This document shows, piece after piece, positions 50,201-58,176 of a stretch of DNA of 64,000 nucleotides. Source of the stretch: an uncultured Mycoplasmatota bacterium. Its GTDB lineage: Bacteria; Bacillota_I; Bacilli_A; RF39; UBA660. The translations under genes were made by a program, and so were the position numbers. The notes under the pieces were generated by a model. The model did not search any database. It had not been told where the DNA came from and saw nothing but the letters and a program-made list of their open reading frames with translations. Every line of letters begins with the position of its first letter. Positions within the stretch are counted from its first letter, which is position 1. The stretch is taken from positions 30,422-94,421 of the forward strand of contig USGP01000002.1 in the NCBI GenBank assembly GCA_900554315.1, written 5' to 3'.

Positions 50201-50544
50201 GGTAAAAACCTTAAATATCCCATTAGATTAGTAATAATGATTCCTGGTTTATCTAAAATTGAATTTAAAGTTTCTATTCGATTATAAGAAAGTTCAGGAC
50301 TAATTGCTAAAGCTTCACTTGTTAAAAAGTCATCCATAGGAAAAAGATAAACATTATCAGTATAGTTAGATAAAGAAGAATAAAGTTTATTTGCTTCATA
50401 TAAAGAATTAACAACAACTAACATATTCTTTTTATACTTAACAAAATTAGAATATAATAGAACACAAAAAAACTCATCGGTAACACCAGTAATACCCATG
50501 TTTTTTTTGAAATCTACATTTCCTATTGCCTGAAAAATATTCAT
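47236..50544 (-). CDS. mfd: Transcription-repair coupling factor
   Basis: A 1102-residue DNA translocase that displaces stalled RNA polymerase and recruits UvrA. The N-terminal UvrB-like domains come first, then the RNA polymerase-interacting Tudor-like domain (VGDYVVHDVHGIGIYNGI). The RecG-like motor follows, with Walker A LLCGDVGFGKTEVA, DEEQRFGV (a DEEQ box) and TATPIPRTLQMSL, then the C-terminal TRCF domain. It lies 4 bases after pth as in B. subtilis. Confidence 0.98.
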   Translation of the reverse strand: MNIFQAIGNVDFKKNMGITGVTDEFFCVLLYSNFVKYKKNMLVVVNSLYEANKLYSSLSNYTDNVYLFPMDDFLTSEALAISPELSYNRIETLNSILDKPGIIITNLMGYLRFLPTKDNYKSSFIELSVGNTFNPQLLVEKLIQTGYTRDTIVNKTGEYAVRGFIIDVFPIESDYPVRIEFFDDEIDSIRYFNPDSQKSLEKLSSVVIGPCSEFITNKLVDENHIGKQKFLPQYGDVSSILNYVEPSFTFFKDYEQLKVSFSQIMEEASTYQSTKDVDFHGNYMFDFFDLQPDFPIYYMNINRYLSANVTDFNVRTINNFNENSELINQFIRNYLHDGYTVILCLKKYQIFSVMKFLNMKVVESDFDHIVNNEVNLVSQPLKSGFIYDKFVFLTANELFIIKDKQKKYKTKFKYSSTISDINKVEVGDYVVHDVHGIGIYNGIKTLTFSGIVKDYIEVLYQGEDKLYIPVEKIDLLSKYTGKEGYAPKINKLGGTEWQKTKNRVKKKVQDMADDLLKLYAERESRKGFAFSPDCDMLLDFEAEFPYDLTPDQKRAISQIKKDMEKTVPMDRLLCGDVGFGKTEVAFVAAFKAILDSKQVLFLCPTTILSNQHYENAIERFKDFPVSIGLLNRFTSPKEVKRIVEGLANGTIDLVFGTHRLLSNDIKPKNLGLLIVDEEQRFGVTHKEKIKKYKTNIDVLTLTATPIPRTLQMSLVGIRSLSLIETPPVNRYPVQTYVIEENNQILRDAIYKELSRDGQVFVLYNKVESIEEEKFRIQNLVPDARIVTAHGQMNKNDLENRIMDFIQHKYDILVCTTIIETGIDIPNVNTLIIMDADRFGLSQLYQIRGRVGRSDKFAYAYLMYQPSKVLTESAVKRLNVIKEFTALGSGFSIATRDLSIRGAGDILGSEQAGFIDSVGIDLYLKLLNEEVARKKNLDSVTDDSEMENDDNSMKPLINVSTHIEDNYVSEDDLKIEIHRKINEIDSKEKLESVKSELEDRFGRISEDMLIYMYEEWFEKLANVVGVKRVSQTKNSIELVFPQEVVSKIPVDQLFMDSYDISSSFRFLSRGSNLVVVLDIIKLEKHPIYYLTSLLDLIYYKFMS

Positions 50545-50548
50545 ATTA

Positions 50549-51118
50549 TCACCTGTTTTTTCGATTATAACGATTCATTAATGATAAAAAATCTAAAGAA
50601 AAATAATCATCTATTACCTTTACTAATGTATCAAATAATGAATTAAGAACTTCTTGTTCACTTTTAGAAAAAGAACCCAAAACATAGTCCTTAGTCTCTT
50701 TAGATTTATCATTAGAAATACCAATCTTTAATCTTTTATAAGCTTGTGAGTGAATACAAGTTTCAATATTTCGTAATCCATTGTGGCCACCACAAGACCC
50801 TTTATCTTTCAATTTAAAATTACCAATATTTAAATCTAAATCATCAGACACTACTAAAATATCAGAAATATCAATTTTATAAAAGTTAACATACTGACTA
50901 ACTACAGTACCAGACAAGTTCATAAAAGACTGTGGTTTTAAAAAAATGACTTTTTCTCCATTAATTACACAGTTATAATATAACCCATCAAATTTTTGTT
51001 TCCATATAAGATTCATATTTTTTTTATTTAAATAAAAATCTAAAAAAGAAAAACCAACATTATGTCTAGTATTTTCATATTCTTTACCAGGATTTCCTAA
51101 ACCAACTATTAATTTCAT
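50549..51118 (-). CDS. pth: Peptidyl-tRNA hydrolase
   Basis: It recycles peptidyl-tRNA released from ribosomes; 189 residues. It has the start KLIVGLGNPGKEYENTRHNVGF with the catalytic His, then FLKPQSFMNLSG, VVSDDLDL and GSCGGHNGLRNIE. It is followed closely by mfd; fin, which lies between them in B. subtilis, is absent. A Noc-type site sits in the gap upstream. Confidence 0.97.
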   Translation of the reverse strand: MKLIVGLGNPGKEYENTRHNVGFSFLDFYLNKKNMNLIWKQKFDGLYYNCVINGEKVIFLKPQSFMNLSGTVVSQYVNFYKIDISDILVVSDDLDLNIGNFKLKDKGSCGGHNGLRNIETCIHSQAYKRLKIGISNDKSKETKDYVLGSFSKSEQEVLNSLFDTLVKVIDDYFSLDFLSLMNRYNRKNR

Positions 51119-51137
51119 ACAATTCCTCCTAAAAATT

Positions 51138-51151
51138 ATTTCCCGGGAAAT
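51138..51151. promoter_or_regulatory. Noc-binding-site-like palindrome (1)
   Basis: ATTTCCCGGGAAAT is an exact match to the B. subtilis nucleoid-occlusion protein Noc consensus. It lies in the 36-base gap between rsmI and pth. Confidence 0.8.
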
Positions 51152-51154
51152 AAT

Positions 51155-51994
51155 TTACTTATTATCATGATATTCTTTATAAATAATAGATTTAGCAACG
51201 CCACGTTCCTTTGCTACTAATTTTATAGCATCTTTTTCGCTCATTCCATCATCTAAATAAAGGCGAACATGTTCTAATACAGACATACTAGAATAATCAA
51301 CAACGTCATGATTACCATCTACAACTAATACAAATTCTCCTTTAAGCTTAGAAACAATAGGAATTAATTCCTGTATTGTACCACGACAAATTTCTTCATG
51401 CAATTTTGAAATTTCTCGATGAATTGTAATTTTTCGATTTCCAAATACCTGTAACATATATTCAAGAGTCTTTTGTATTCTATGTGGTGCTTCATAAAAT
51501 ATCATAGTAGATGGAAAAGACTTTAGCTTATTGAGTTCATGGATAATCTTTGACTCTTTCGTTTGTAAAAAACCATAAAATAAAAATGGAGAAGGAGGTA
51601 ACCCTGATGAAGTTAAAGCAGGAACAAAAGCAGTTGCTCCAGGCAAGGCTACAACATTAAAACCGCTATCAATAACACATTTAGCAACAACAAAACCAGG
51701 ATCACTCACAACAGGAGAACCCTGATCAGTAATTAAACCAATATTTTTACCAGATTTTAATTCAGAAACAACATAATCCTTAATATTATTCTCATTATAT
51801 TCATGACAACTTACCAATTTCTTTTTTATTTTAAAATGATTTAATAATTTACTACTTTCTCGTGTATCTTCACATAAAATAAAATCAACACTTTCTAATA
51901 TTTTCAAAGCTCTAACAGTAATATCATCAAGATTTCCAATTGGAGTAGGAATTAAGTATAAACTAGGAGTTCCATCATAACTACTTTGTCTCAT
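51155..51994 (-). CDS. rsmI: 16S rRNA 2'-O-ribose C1402 methyltransferase
   Basis: A 279-residue tetrapyrrole-methylase-fold enzyme. Motifs are LYLIPTPIGNLDDITVRALKIL, CEDTRESSKLLNHF, LITDQGSPVVSDPGF and FYEAPHRIQKTL. The C-terminal extension (GMSEKDAIKLVAKERGVAKSIIYKE) is the HTH-like tail of RsmI. The ATG at 51994 is preferred to a GTG at 52000 because of the GAGGTG site. It overlaps trmN6 by 14 bases. Confidence 0.95.
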   Translation of the reverse strand: MRQSSYDGTPSLYLIPTPIGNLDDITVRALKILESVDFILCEDTRESSKLLNHFKIKKKLVSCHEYNENNIKDYVVSELKSGKNIGLITDQGSPVVSDPGFVVAKCVIDSGFNVVALPGATAFVPALTSSGLPPSPFLFYGFLQTKESKIIHELNKLKSFPSTMIFYEAPHRIQKTLEYMLQVFGNRKITIHREISKLHEEICRGTIQELIPIVSKLKGEFVLVVDGNHDVVDYSSMSVLEHVRLYLDDGMSEKDAIKLVAKERGVAKSIIYKEYHDNK

Positions 51995-52724
51995 CTTCAC
52001 TCACCTCTACTAAAAAATTATTATATTCAATTGTTCTTGTTCCATCTTCAGAATACAAAATAAAAGGCTTTTCAACTTTTAGTCCCAATTTACCATTTTT
52101 GGTTCCTTCAATCAACACCAACGTAGAAGGTTTGTTAACATTCTCATGCACAAATCGAATTCTTTTAGGTTCAATATGATATTTTCTAAATAAATCAAAA
52201 ATTTCTAATAATCGTTCAGTACGATGAACAATAGCAAAATTACCATTATTTTTTAATAATTTATTAGCACAAGAAATAACTTCATCTAAAGTAATAGAAA
52301 CTTCATGGCGAGCAATCATCTTCTCAGTACTAACATTTAAGAAATTTTTGTCATTAAGTTTAAAATATGGTGGATTACAAGTTATCACATCATATTTCTC
52401 TATTGTGTCAGTTGTAACAAACTTTTTAATATCTAAACAAATAACCTTAACTTGTTTTTCTAAATGATTATATAAAATTGATTTATTAGCTAATTCAACT
52501 AAAGAAGTTTGAATTTCTACACCAGTAATAGATTTATTAGTACGTAATGACAAAATCAAAGGAATCACAGCATTTCCAGTTCCCAAATCTAAAATATTTT
52601 TATCTCTTAATCGTATAGAAACAAAATTAGCAAGCATAACACTATCTAGTGAAAAGGAAAAAAAATCAGTATTTTGATATATTTTCCTATTTGGATAACC
52701 TAAAATATCATTCAACACTTCCAT
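51981..52724 (-). CDS. trmN6: tRNA1(Val) adenine-N6 methyltransferase-like protein
   Basis: A 247-residue class I methyltransferase. The SAM site is ILDLGTGNAVIPLILS and the catalytic motif is CNPPYF, typical of N6-adenine enzymes that act on tRNA A37 (TrmN6/YabB group). The ATG at 52724 follows AAGGA and overlaps the end of ricT by 17 bases; this ricT-yabB-rsmI order matches B. subtilis apart from missing yabA and yazA. The precise tRNA target is inferred from family. Confidence 0.9.
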   Translation of the reverse strand: MEVLNDILGYPNRKIYQNTDFFSFSLDSVMLANFVSIRLRDKNILDLGTGNAVIPLILSLRTNKSITGVEIQTSLVELANKSILYNHLEKQVKVICLDIKKFVTTDTIEKYDVITCNPPYFKLNDKNFLNVSTEKMIARHEVSITLDEVISCANKLLKNNGNFAIVHRTERLLEIFDLFRKYHIEPKRIRFVHENVNKPSTLVLIEGTKNGKLGLKVEKPFILYSEDGTRTIEYNNFLVEVSEDETK

Positions 52725-53511
52725 GAGAATCATCCTTTTTTAACTCAATAACACCTTTTTCCTTTAAATCCACCTGGTAAGTTCCCTTAAAAACATCTAT
52801 GGAAGTAACCTTTCCCATACCTAAACTTGTCTCAACGATACTTCCCATTTTAGGAAAACCTTTTTTTAATTCAGTATAAAGATCATTTTCATAGTCTAAG
52901 CAACATAACAACCTACCACAAATACCATTAATTTTTGATGGATTTAATGCTAAAAACTGATTTTTAGCCATATTAATAGAAACACTATTAAAATCAGTTA
53001 AAAAAGTATGACAACATAAAAATAAGCCACAAGGTCCTAATCCACCAATCTTTTTAGCTTTATCCCTTACTCCGATTTGTCTTAATTCAATACGAGTTTT
53101 ATATTTTTGAGCTAATTTTTTAGCTAATTCTCTAAAATCAACTCGGCTATCAGATACAAAAGAAAAAATCAACTGATTTTTATCAAATGTATAATAACAA
53201 TCCACAAAATTCATATTTAAATTTAATTCTTTACTATATTTTTTAGCAATTTCTAATGCTTGTTGAGCTTTAGCATCATTTTCTGATAATAATCTTCTAT
53301 CATCTTCTGTTACTTTACGTACTACTTTTTTTATAGAATCTGGTAAATTTTGCTCACTTTCTAAATACGTTTTTTTCTTTATAATAACAGAATCTATACC
53401 TGAATCTGTCTCTACTATCACAACATCTCCAACAACAAGATCAAAATCACTAGAATCAAAATAATCAAAAACCTTTGTAACAGGAAACATTGCTTGAACA
53501 ACTTTCTGCAT
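52708..53511 (-). CDS. ricT: RicT (YaaT), PSP1-domain protein
   Basis: A 267-residue protein with a PSP1 domain. Its conserved cysteines appear in GGLGPCGLFLCCHTFL and GICGRLLCCLDYE; in B. subtilis these help bind iron-sulphur clusters in the RicA-RicF-RicT complex, which with RNase Y controls mRNA maturation, sporulation and competence. It follows holB with no gap and overlaps trmN6. ricA and ricF are not in this window. Confidence 0.95.
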   Translation of the reverse strand: MQKVVQAMFPVTKVFDYFDSSDFDLVVGDVVIVETDSGIDSVIIKKKTYLESEQNLPDSIKKVVRKVTEDDRRLLSENDAKAQQALEIAKKYSKELNLNMNFVDCYYTFDKNQLIFSFVSDSRVDFRELAKKLAQKYKTRIELRQIGVRDKAKKIGGLGPCGLFLCCHTFLTDFNSVSINMAKNQFLALNPSKINGICGRLLCCLDYENDLYTELKKGFPKMGSIVETSLGMGKVTSIDVFKGTYQVDLKEKGVIELKKDDSHGSVE

Positions 53512-54360
53512 TTAATTCACCTCCACAAATCTAGAATATAGTGAATCTAGCCATAATTTATAATTTATATTATACACCAATTTAGGCAATTCTTCCTCAA
53601 TAATTGTAATATAAGATAATAACTTTTTATGATCAATTTTATCCAAAAAATTTAATTTTTGAATTAATAAATGATTATCACCAGATAAATACTCAATTAA
53701 AGTATTCTCAATTTGTGATAAAACCTCTTTTGCTGTATCTTTATCAGGCATAATATTTTCATAAATATCTTTATAAAAAACAAATAAATCGTTATCTTGA
53801 ACCATAAACTTTAAAAATTTTAAAACGTTTTCATCAATATTTTCGATATTTAAACTATCCCTTAAAGATAGTACTTGGCACCTAGATAAAATTGTATCAA
53901 TAACCTTGTAACGATTGTGTGTAATCAAAATTGCAATGATATTATTTTCAGGTTCTTCCAAAAACTTTAAAATTGTATTAGCAGAAGAAGGATTAAGTTT
54001 TTCAGCATCTTCTATCATATAAACACGTCTTTTCCCAATCAAAGAAGTATTTTGAAATTCTTCTTTTAACGATACAAGTTGTCCTTTCTTTATTTGTGCA
54101 CCATCAGCTGAGATAATTTCAAAGTCTGGATAATTATTTTCATCCAACAATTTACATACATTACACTTTCCGCAATTCAAACAATTAGCATCTGAAACTG
54201 CCTCAGGACACAAAATCATTTTTATAAAAGACAAAATAAAGGGAAACTCCTCAGAAGAATCCCCTATTTCAATTAAATATGCATGAGATAACTTTTCAGA
54301 TTTAATAACAGTTTCAACATAATCAACAAATTTTTTTTGAATATAAGTTAAATCATTCAT
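53512..54360 (-). CDS. holB: DNA polymerase III delta' subunit
   Basis: A clamp-loader subunit of 282 residues. It has a zinc module (CPEAVSDANCLNCGKCNVCKLL), a GKRRVYMIEDAEKL Walker B-like region, NTILKFLEEPENN and the SRCQ arginine-finger motif. There is no complete Walker A, as expected for delta'. It precedes ricT as in B. subtilis; tmk is not found beside it. Confidence 0.94.
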   Translation of the reverse strand: MNDLTYIQKKFVDYVETVIKSEKLSHAYLIEIGDSSEEFPFILSFIKMILCPEAVSDANCLNCGKCNVCKLLDENNYPDFEIISADGAQIKKGQLVSLKEEFQNTSLIGKRRVYMIEDAEKLNPSSANTILKFLEEPENNIIAILITHNRYKVIDTILSRCQVLSLRDSLNIENIDENVLKFLKFMVQDNDLFVFYKDIYENIMPDKDTAKEVLSQIENTLIEYLSGDNHLLIQKLNFLDKIDHKKLLSYITIIEEELPKLVYNINYKLWLDSLYSRFVEVN

Positions 54361-54371
54361 TTTATCACCAC

Positions 54372-54557
54372 TTACAATATAATAATTTTAAATAAAACTA
54401 ACGCACATAATGCAGGACTTCCTAAAATACTTACAAAAATTAAAGTTATAACATTAATAGGCAAAACCATATTAAAATTCACAGCAATTAAATTATAACC
54501 ATATAACAAAAAACCGCCCAAAATAACTCTTTTTAAAATAGAACATATTATTTTCAT
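54372..54557 (-). CDS. bofA: BofA-like pro-sigma-K processing inhibitor
   Basis: A 61-residue membrane protein with two hydrophobic stretches and the BofA pattern: LLYGYNLIAVNF, then a VLPINVITLIFVSILGSPALCALVLFKIII C-terminal block (compare the IPINxxTxxxxGxLGxPG motif of the family). The ATG at 54557 follows AAGGAG. Its position after recR is that of bofA in B. subtilis (yaaL is missing). BofA holds the SpoIVFB protease inactive in the forespore membrane; that role is inferred by homology. Confidence 0.85.
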   Translation of the reverse strand: MKIICSILKRVILGGFLLYGYNLIAVNFNMVLPINVITLIFVSILGSPALCALVLFKIIIL

Positions 54558-54597
54558 ACTATATCTCCTTGATAAAAAATATGAAAACAAATTTCTT

Positions 54598-55194
54598 TTA
54601 TTCTACTTCTTTTCTATCATTTAATGCCCTCTCAAGAGTCAAACTATCAACATATTCCATGTCTGCGCCCATAGGAACACCACTCGCAAGACGAGTAACA
54701 ATTACACCCATTCCATCTAAAACTCTTTTAATATATAAAGCAGTAGTTTCACCTTCAATACTAGGACGAAAAGCAAATATGACTTCTTTAAATTTTTCTT
54801 TTTTTATTCGATCAATTAATTTATCTAGACCAATATCCTCAGGATTTACTCCATCTAAAGGAGAAATCAATCCATCTAAAACGTGATACATCCCATGAAA
54901 CATACCTAATTTTTCAAACAAAAAAACATTTTTAGTATCTTCTACTACACATAAAACACTTTTATCTCTAGAAATATCAGAACAAATAAAACATGTCTCA
55001 TTATCAGTAAAAGTATTACAAATCGGACATGGATGAATTTTTTCTTTTACAGCAGACAAACTTTCAGAAAAAAGAGCAACTTGTTCATCTTCTAAATCCA
55101 AAACAGAAAAAGCCAACCTTTCAGCTGTTTTTTCTCCTATTCCAGGTAAATATTTAAAAGATTCAATTAAATTTTTTATACTTTCAGGATACAT
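54598..55194 (-). CDS. recR: Recombination mediator RecR
   Basis: A 198-residue protein with a helix-hairpin-helix (LPGIGEKTAERLAF), a zinc finger (CPICNTFTDNETCFIC), a Toprim domain (LCVVEDTKNVFLFEK) and a C-terminal Walker B-like region (TRLASGVPMGADMEYVD). It loads RecA with RecF/RecO at gaps. It is 5 bases after ebfC in the dnaX-ebfC-recR cluster. Confidence 0.98.
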   Translation of the reverse strand: MYPESIKNLIESFKYLPGIGEKTAERLAFSVLDLEDEQVALFSESLSAVKEKIHPCPICNTFTDNETCFICSDISRDKSVLCVVEDTKNVFLFEKLGMFHGMYHVLDGLISPLDGVNPEDIGLDKLIDRIKKEKFKEVIFAFRPSIEGETTALYIKRVLDGMGVIVTRLASGVPMGADMEYVDSLTLERALNDRKEVE

Positions 55195-55199
55195 AATAA

Positions 55200-55496
55200 T
55201 TAAAACAATCCAGGAATATTACCAAATTTTCCCATTTTCTTTTCTGTAGCTTCATCCACTTTTTTATTTGCTTCATTAATTGCAACCATAATCATATCCT
55301 CTAATAGTTCTAAATCATCCACATCTAAAGGATTAGACTTATCAATTTCTACCTTAACAACTTCTTTAGTTCCTTTAACAGTTACTTTTACTAAAGAACT
55401 CTCGCCTACAAACTCTGTAGAATCAATCTCCTTTTTTACATCCATCATATCCTTTTGTAACTTTTGTGCTTGTTTCATCATTGCTTGTATATTCAT
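55200..55496 (-). CDS. ebfC: Nucleoid-associated protein YbaB/EbfC
   Basis: A 98-residue DNA-binding dimer. It begins with the helix MNIQAMMKQAQKLQKDMMDVKKE, then a beta core (GESSLVKVTVKGTKEVVKVEID) and a LEDMIMVAINEANKK helix. It stands between dnaX and recR in the conserved cluster. Confidence 0.96.
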   Translation of the reverse strand: MNIQAMMKQAQKLQKDMMDVKKEIDSTEFVGESSLVKVTVKGTKEVVKVEIDKSNPLDVDDLELLEDMIMVAINEANKKVDEATEKKMGKFGNIPGLF

Positions 55497-55511
55497 AATT
55501 TCATTCTCCTT

Positions 55512-57287
55512 TTAATCAATTTCCACGATATCACCAAACAAAGCAGTGGCATCGTTATCTATTATATCATTACTTTCTTCTTTTTTGAACTCTTTAGCCG
55601 GTTCTTCTTTTACAACGTAATGTTCACCGTTTTTTAAATGACTAATGTATTCAGCCTTCAATCGACTCCACTCATCATCAGTTATAATAGCAAATTTCTT
55701 TCTTGATTTTGTTAATTCATAATAAACATCTTCCATTTGCTCTAAATGTTCCAAATTTTGCTGAACTATAGAATTGTATTCATAACTCAAAACAATAATT
55801 TCATCACTTGCAACACGAAATTTTGAATTTAAAATCTCACATACTAAATAACCAATTTGCTGATCAAAAGTATAATCATTTAAAAGTTTTAAATTATCTA
55901 TTTCTCTATTCAAAACTTGCTTATTAGCCAATGCAAAAGCATTATTAACACGTACTTTCAAAATATCATCCAAGTTAAGAATCTTATTGGTATTAATACT
56001 AGTATTTACTTCAATATCAGTACCAGAATCAACAGTAACATCAGTCATTGAATCAGTATTAGAATTAATAGCAATACTATTATTATCTAAGGAAAAATCA
56101 CGATCAACAAATGTATTCGGTTTATAACTATCATCATGTTTTTCAGCAGGAAACGTATTAATTGATTTATTTTCAGAATTATTAACGTTGATTGTTTTAT
56201 TCTTCAAATCAAAAACATCATTATCTTTATCATTTAATGCATGACTACCATTATTAATTTCAGACATAAAATTCAAGAATAAAACCTCAATATAAATTTT
56301 AGGATTACCGCTTCTTTTAATATCGAACATTTTTTCGTTAATTAAAGTAATTAACCTTTCCACAAGATGAATGTCATATGAAATATTAGAAGAATTTATA
56401 TAATGATCAACAAGTAAATCTCTTAAATAATACATAAATTGAGAAATAATTTGAATTAAGTTTTTTCCACCATCATTAAATTTATTAATACACTCCAAAG
56501 CATTTTTAAAATCATTGGAAAAAACAAATTCTGAGAACACTTTTAAATCTTTTCTTGTAACAAGACCATTTAATTCAACATAAGTATCCATTGTAATCAA
56601 GTCATTTGAAAAAGAACTTAATTTATCAAGCATTCCTAAAGAATCTCTCATACCACCATCAGATGCAATCGCAATTTCTGATAAAACATCATCATCAATT
56701 TTAATATTTTCTTCATCGCAAACATATTTTAATCTTTTAATCAACATATCTGTAGAAATTCTTTGAAAAGAAAAGCACTGACATCTAGATATTATAGTTT
56801 CAGGCACTTTTTGTGGATCTGTCGTAGCTAAAATAAAAATTGCATGTTCTGGTGGTTCTTCCAATGTTTTCAATAAAGCATTAAAAGCACCAATAGAAAG
56901 CATATGAACTTCATCAATAATGTACACCTTATATTTTAATTCAGCAGGTACCAAATTAATTTTATTTCTTAATTCACGTATCTCATCAACACCATTATTA
57001 GAAGCAGCATCAATTTCTAAAATATCAACACACTCTTTTTCACTTGCAGCTAAACAATTTTTACATTTACCACAAGGATTTCCATCAATTGGATTTAAAC
57101 AATTAACAGCCTTAGCAAATATTTTAGAAAGAGAAGTCTTCCCAGTTCCTCTGGATCCGAAAAACATATAAGCGTGGCAGAACTTTTGACTTTGAATAGA
57201 ATTACGAAGAACTTTTACAACCGATGTTTGACCTACAACATCATCAAAAGTTTTTGGTCTATATTTTCTATATAAAGCTTGATACAT
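55512..57287 (-). CDS. dnaX: DNA polymerase III subunits gamma/tau
   Basis: The clamp-loader ATPase, 591 residues. Walker A GSRGTGKT is at residues 44-51, a zinc module is CGKCKNC, Walker B is VYIIDEVHML and sensor 1 is ATTDPQKVP with an SRCQ motif. After the loader core (about 1-370) comes a low-complexity Asn/Asp/Ser-rich linker (about 355-450) and a tau C-terminal region. I start at the ATG at 57287 with GGAGG 7 bases away; the upstream ATG is too close. No obvious frameshift site for a gamma form was looked for in detail. Confidence 0.96.
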   Translation of the reverse strand: MYQALYRKYRPKTFDDVVGQTSVVKVLRNSIQSQKFCHAYMFFGSRGTGKTSLSKIFAKAVNCLNPIDGNPCGKCKNCLAASEKECVDILEIDAASNNGVDEIRELRNKINLVPAELKYKVYIIDEVHMLSIGAFNALLKTLEEPPEHAIFILATTDPQKVPETIISRCQCFSFQRISTDMLIKRLKYVCDEENIKIDDDVLSEIAIASDGGMRDSLGMLDKLSSFSNDLITMDTYVELNGLVTRKDLKVFSEFVFSNDFKNALECINKFNDGGKNLIQIISQFMYYLRDLLVDHYINSSNISYDIHLVERLITLINEKMFDIKRSGNPKIYIEVLFLNFMSEINNGSHALNDKDNDVFDLKNKTINVNNSENKSINTFPAEKHDDSYKPNTFVDRDFSLDNNSIAINSNTDSMTDVTVDSGTDIEVNTSINTNKILNLDDILKVRVNNAFALANKQVLNREIDNLKLLNDYTFDQQIGYLVCEILNSKFRVASDEIIVLSYEYNSIVQQNLEHLEQMEDVYYELTKSRKKFAIITDDEWSRLKAEYISHLKNGEHYVVKEEPAKEFKKEESNDIIDNDATALFGDIVEID

Positions 57288-57311
57288 AAGCATGCCTCCT
57301 AAAACACATAT

Positions 57312-57317
57312 ATTATA
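57312..57317 (-). promoter_or_regulatory. dnaX promoter, extended -10
   Basis: TGGTATAAT on the minus strand (TATAAT 57312-57317), about 25 bases before the start codon, just past the tadA terminator. Confidence 0.6.
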
Positions 57318-57321
57318 CCAT

Positions 57322-57353
57322 AAAAAAAGAAGAAACAAACTAACAATTTCTTC
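57322..57353 (-). terminator. tadA terminator
   Basis: GAAGAAA/TTTCTTC stem (57329-57353), 11-base loop, seven U; overlaps the tadA end. Confidence 0.75.
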
Positions 57354-57789
57354 GATTTTTAAAAAACAATTTCATAATAGAATCAACTTTTTCCACAGCC
57401 AAATTATTAGTAATAAACACTTCTTTATTATTTTTATCTTTTTTTAAAATTTGTTTAATAATTTCAAAATTATCAGAATCCAAATTAGATAATCCACAAA
57501 AAATGTGATTAACTCTTGCTTGTTTCAATGCACTAGCACACATTGGGCAAGGTTCTAATGTAACATAGACATCACAACCATCTAAACGCCAATTATTTAG
57601 TACAGATGAAGCTTTTTCCACAGCCAGAATTTCAGCATGTCGTGTAGCACAATTATCTTGTTCCTTTTTATTATGTGTCTGTGCAATTATAACATTATCT
57701 TTAACAATAACACACCCTACAGGAACTTCTCCTTCTAGAAAAGCCTGTTTAGCTTCTTCAATAGCAACATCAAGATATTTTAAATTCAT
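57340..57789 (-). CDS. tadA: tRNA-specific adenosine deaminase
   Basis: A 149-residue zinc deaminase that makes inosine at the wobble position of tRNA-Arg. The active site is seen in CATRHAEILAVEKA (His and catalytic Glu) and LEPCPMCASAL (two zinc Cys). EGEVPVGCVIV is also typical. The ATG at 57789 follows GAGGTGG. It lies between the SRP RNA gene and dnaX, matching the tadA-scr-dnaX neighbourhood of B. subtilis, though here the SRP RNA is upstream of tadA. Confidence 0.95.
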   Translation of the reverse strand: MNLKYLDVAIEEAKQAFLEGEVPVGCVIVKDNVIIAQTHNKKEQDNCATRHAEILAVEKASSVLNNWRLDGCDVYVTLEPCPMCASALKQARVNHIFCGLSNLDSDNFEIIKQILKKDKNNKEVFITNNLAVEKVDSIMKLFFKNRRNC

Positions 57790-57805
57790 AAACCACCTCA
57801 TAAAT

Positions 57806-57885
57806 AAAAAAGTGCACATAAAAGTTGACTATTAAGGCTGCTACTTTCCAGTCCTGACCTAGTTCTAGTACTTTTATTGCACTAC
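57806..57885 (-). ncRNA. ffs: Small bacterial SRP RNA (4.5S-like)
   Basis: On the minus strand the conserved domain IV reads GGTCAGGACTGGAAAGTAGCAGCC, compressed here to its core GGTCAGG...GGAAAGTAGCAGCC. The two ends pair over a long helix (GTGCA-ATAAAAGT with ACTTTTAT-GTGCAC), and a U-run at 57806-57811 ends transcription. The short 80-base form lacks an Alu domain. It binds Ffh for co-translational membrane targeting. Confidence 0.92.
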
Positions 57886-57943
57886 AAATATTTTAATATA
57901 TTATTAAAAAAAAGTAAATATATATATCTCATTTTTTATTATA

Positions 57944-57959
57944 TGTTCCACGTGAAACA
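57944..57959. promoter_or_regulatory. parS site 1
   Basis: TGTTCCACGTGAAACA matches the ParB/Spo0J parS consensus TGTTNCACGTGAAACA. Confidence 0.9.
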
Positions 57960-58055
57960 TGCATTATTCCTTAACGTACTATCTCCGATTCAATAATAGA
58001 CAAAATTATAATCGTAATTTCTTTTTTAAGCTATACAAAAGTTAAATAAAAAATA

Positions 58056-58071
58056 TGTTTCACGTGGAACA
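58056..58071. promoter_or_regulatory. parS site 2
   Basis: TGTTTCACGTGGAACA is the reverse complement form of the parS consensus. Confidence 0.9.
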
Positions 58072-58160
58072 TAATAAATTAAGACAAAAGACACCAATAG
58101 ATACAACAAATAATAATGAACATTCTATTTATACAAAACAATTAAATTCAACAACCATTA

Positions 58161-58176
58161 TGTTCCACGTGAAACC
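58161..58176. promoter_or_regulatory. parS site 3
   Basis: TGTTCCACGTGAAACC matches parS except for the last base. Confidence 0.85.
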
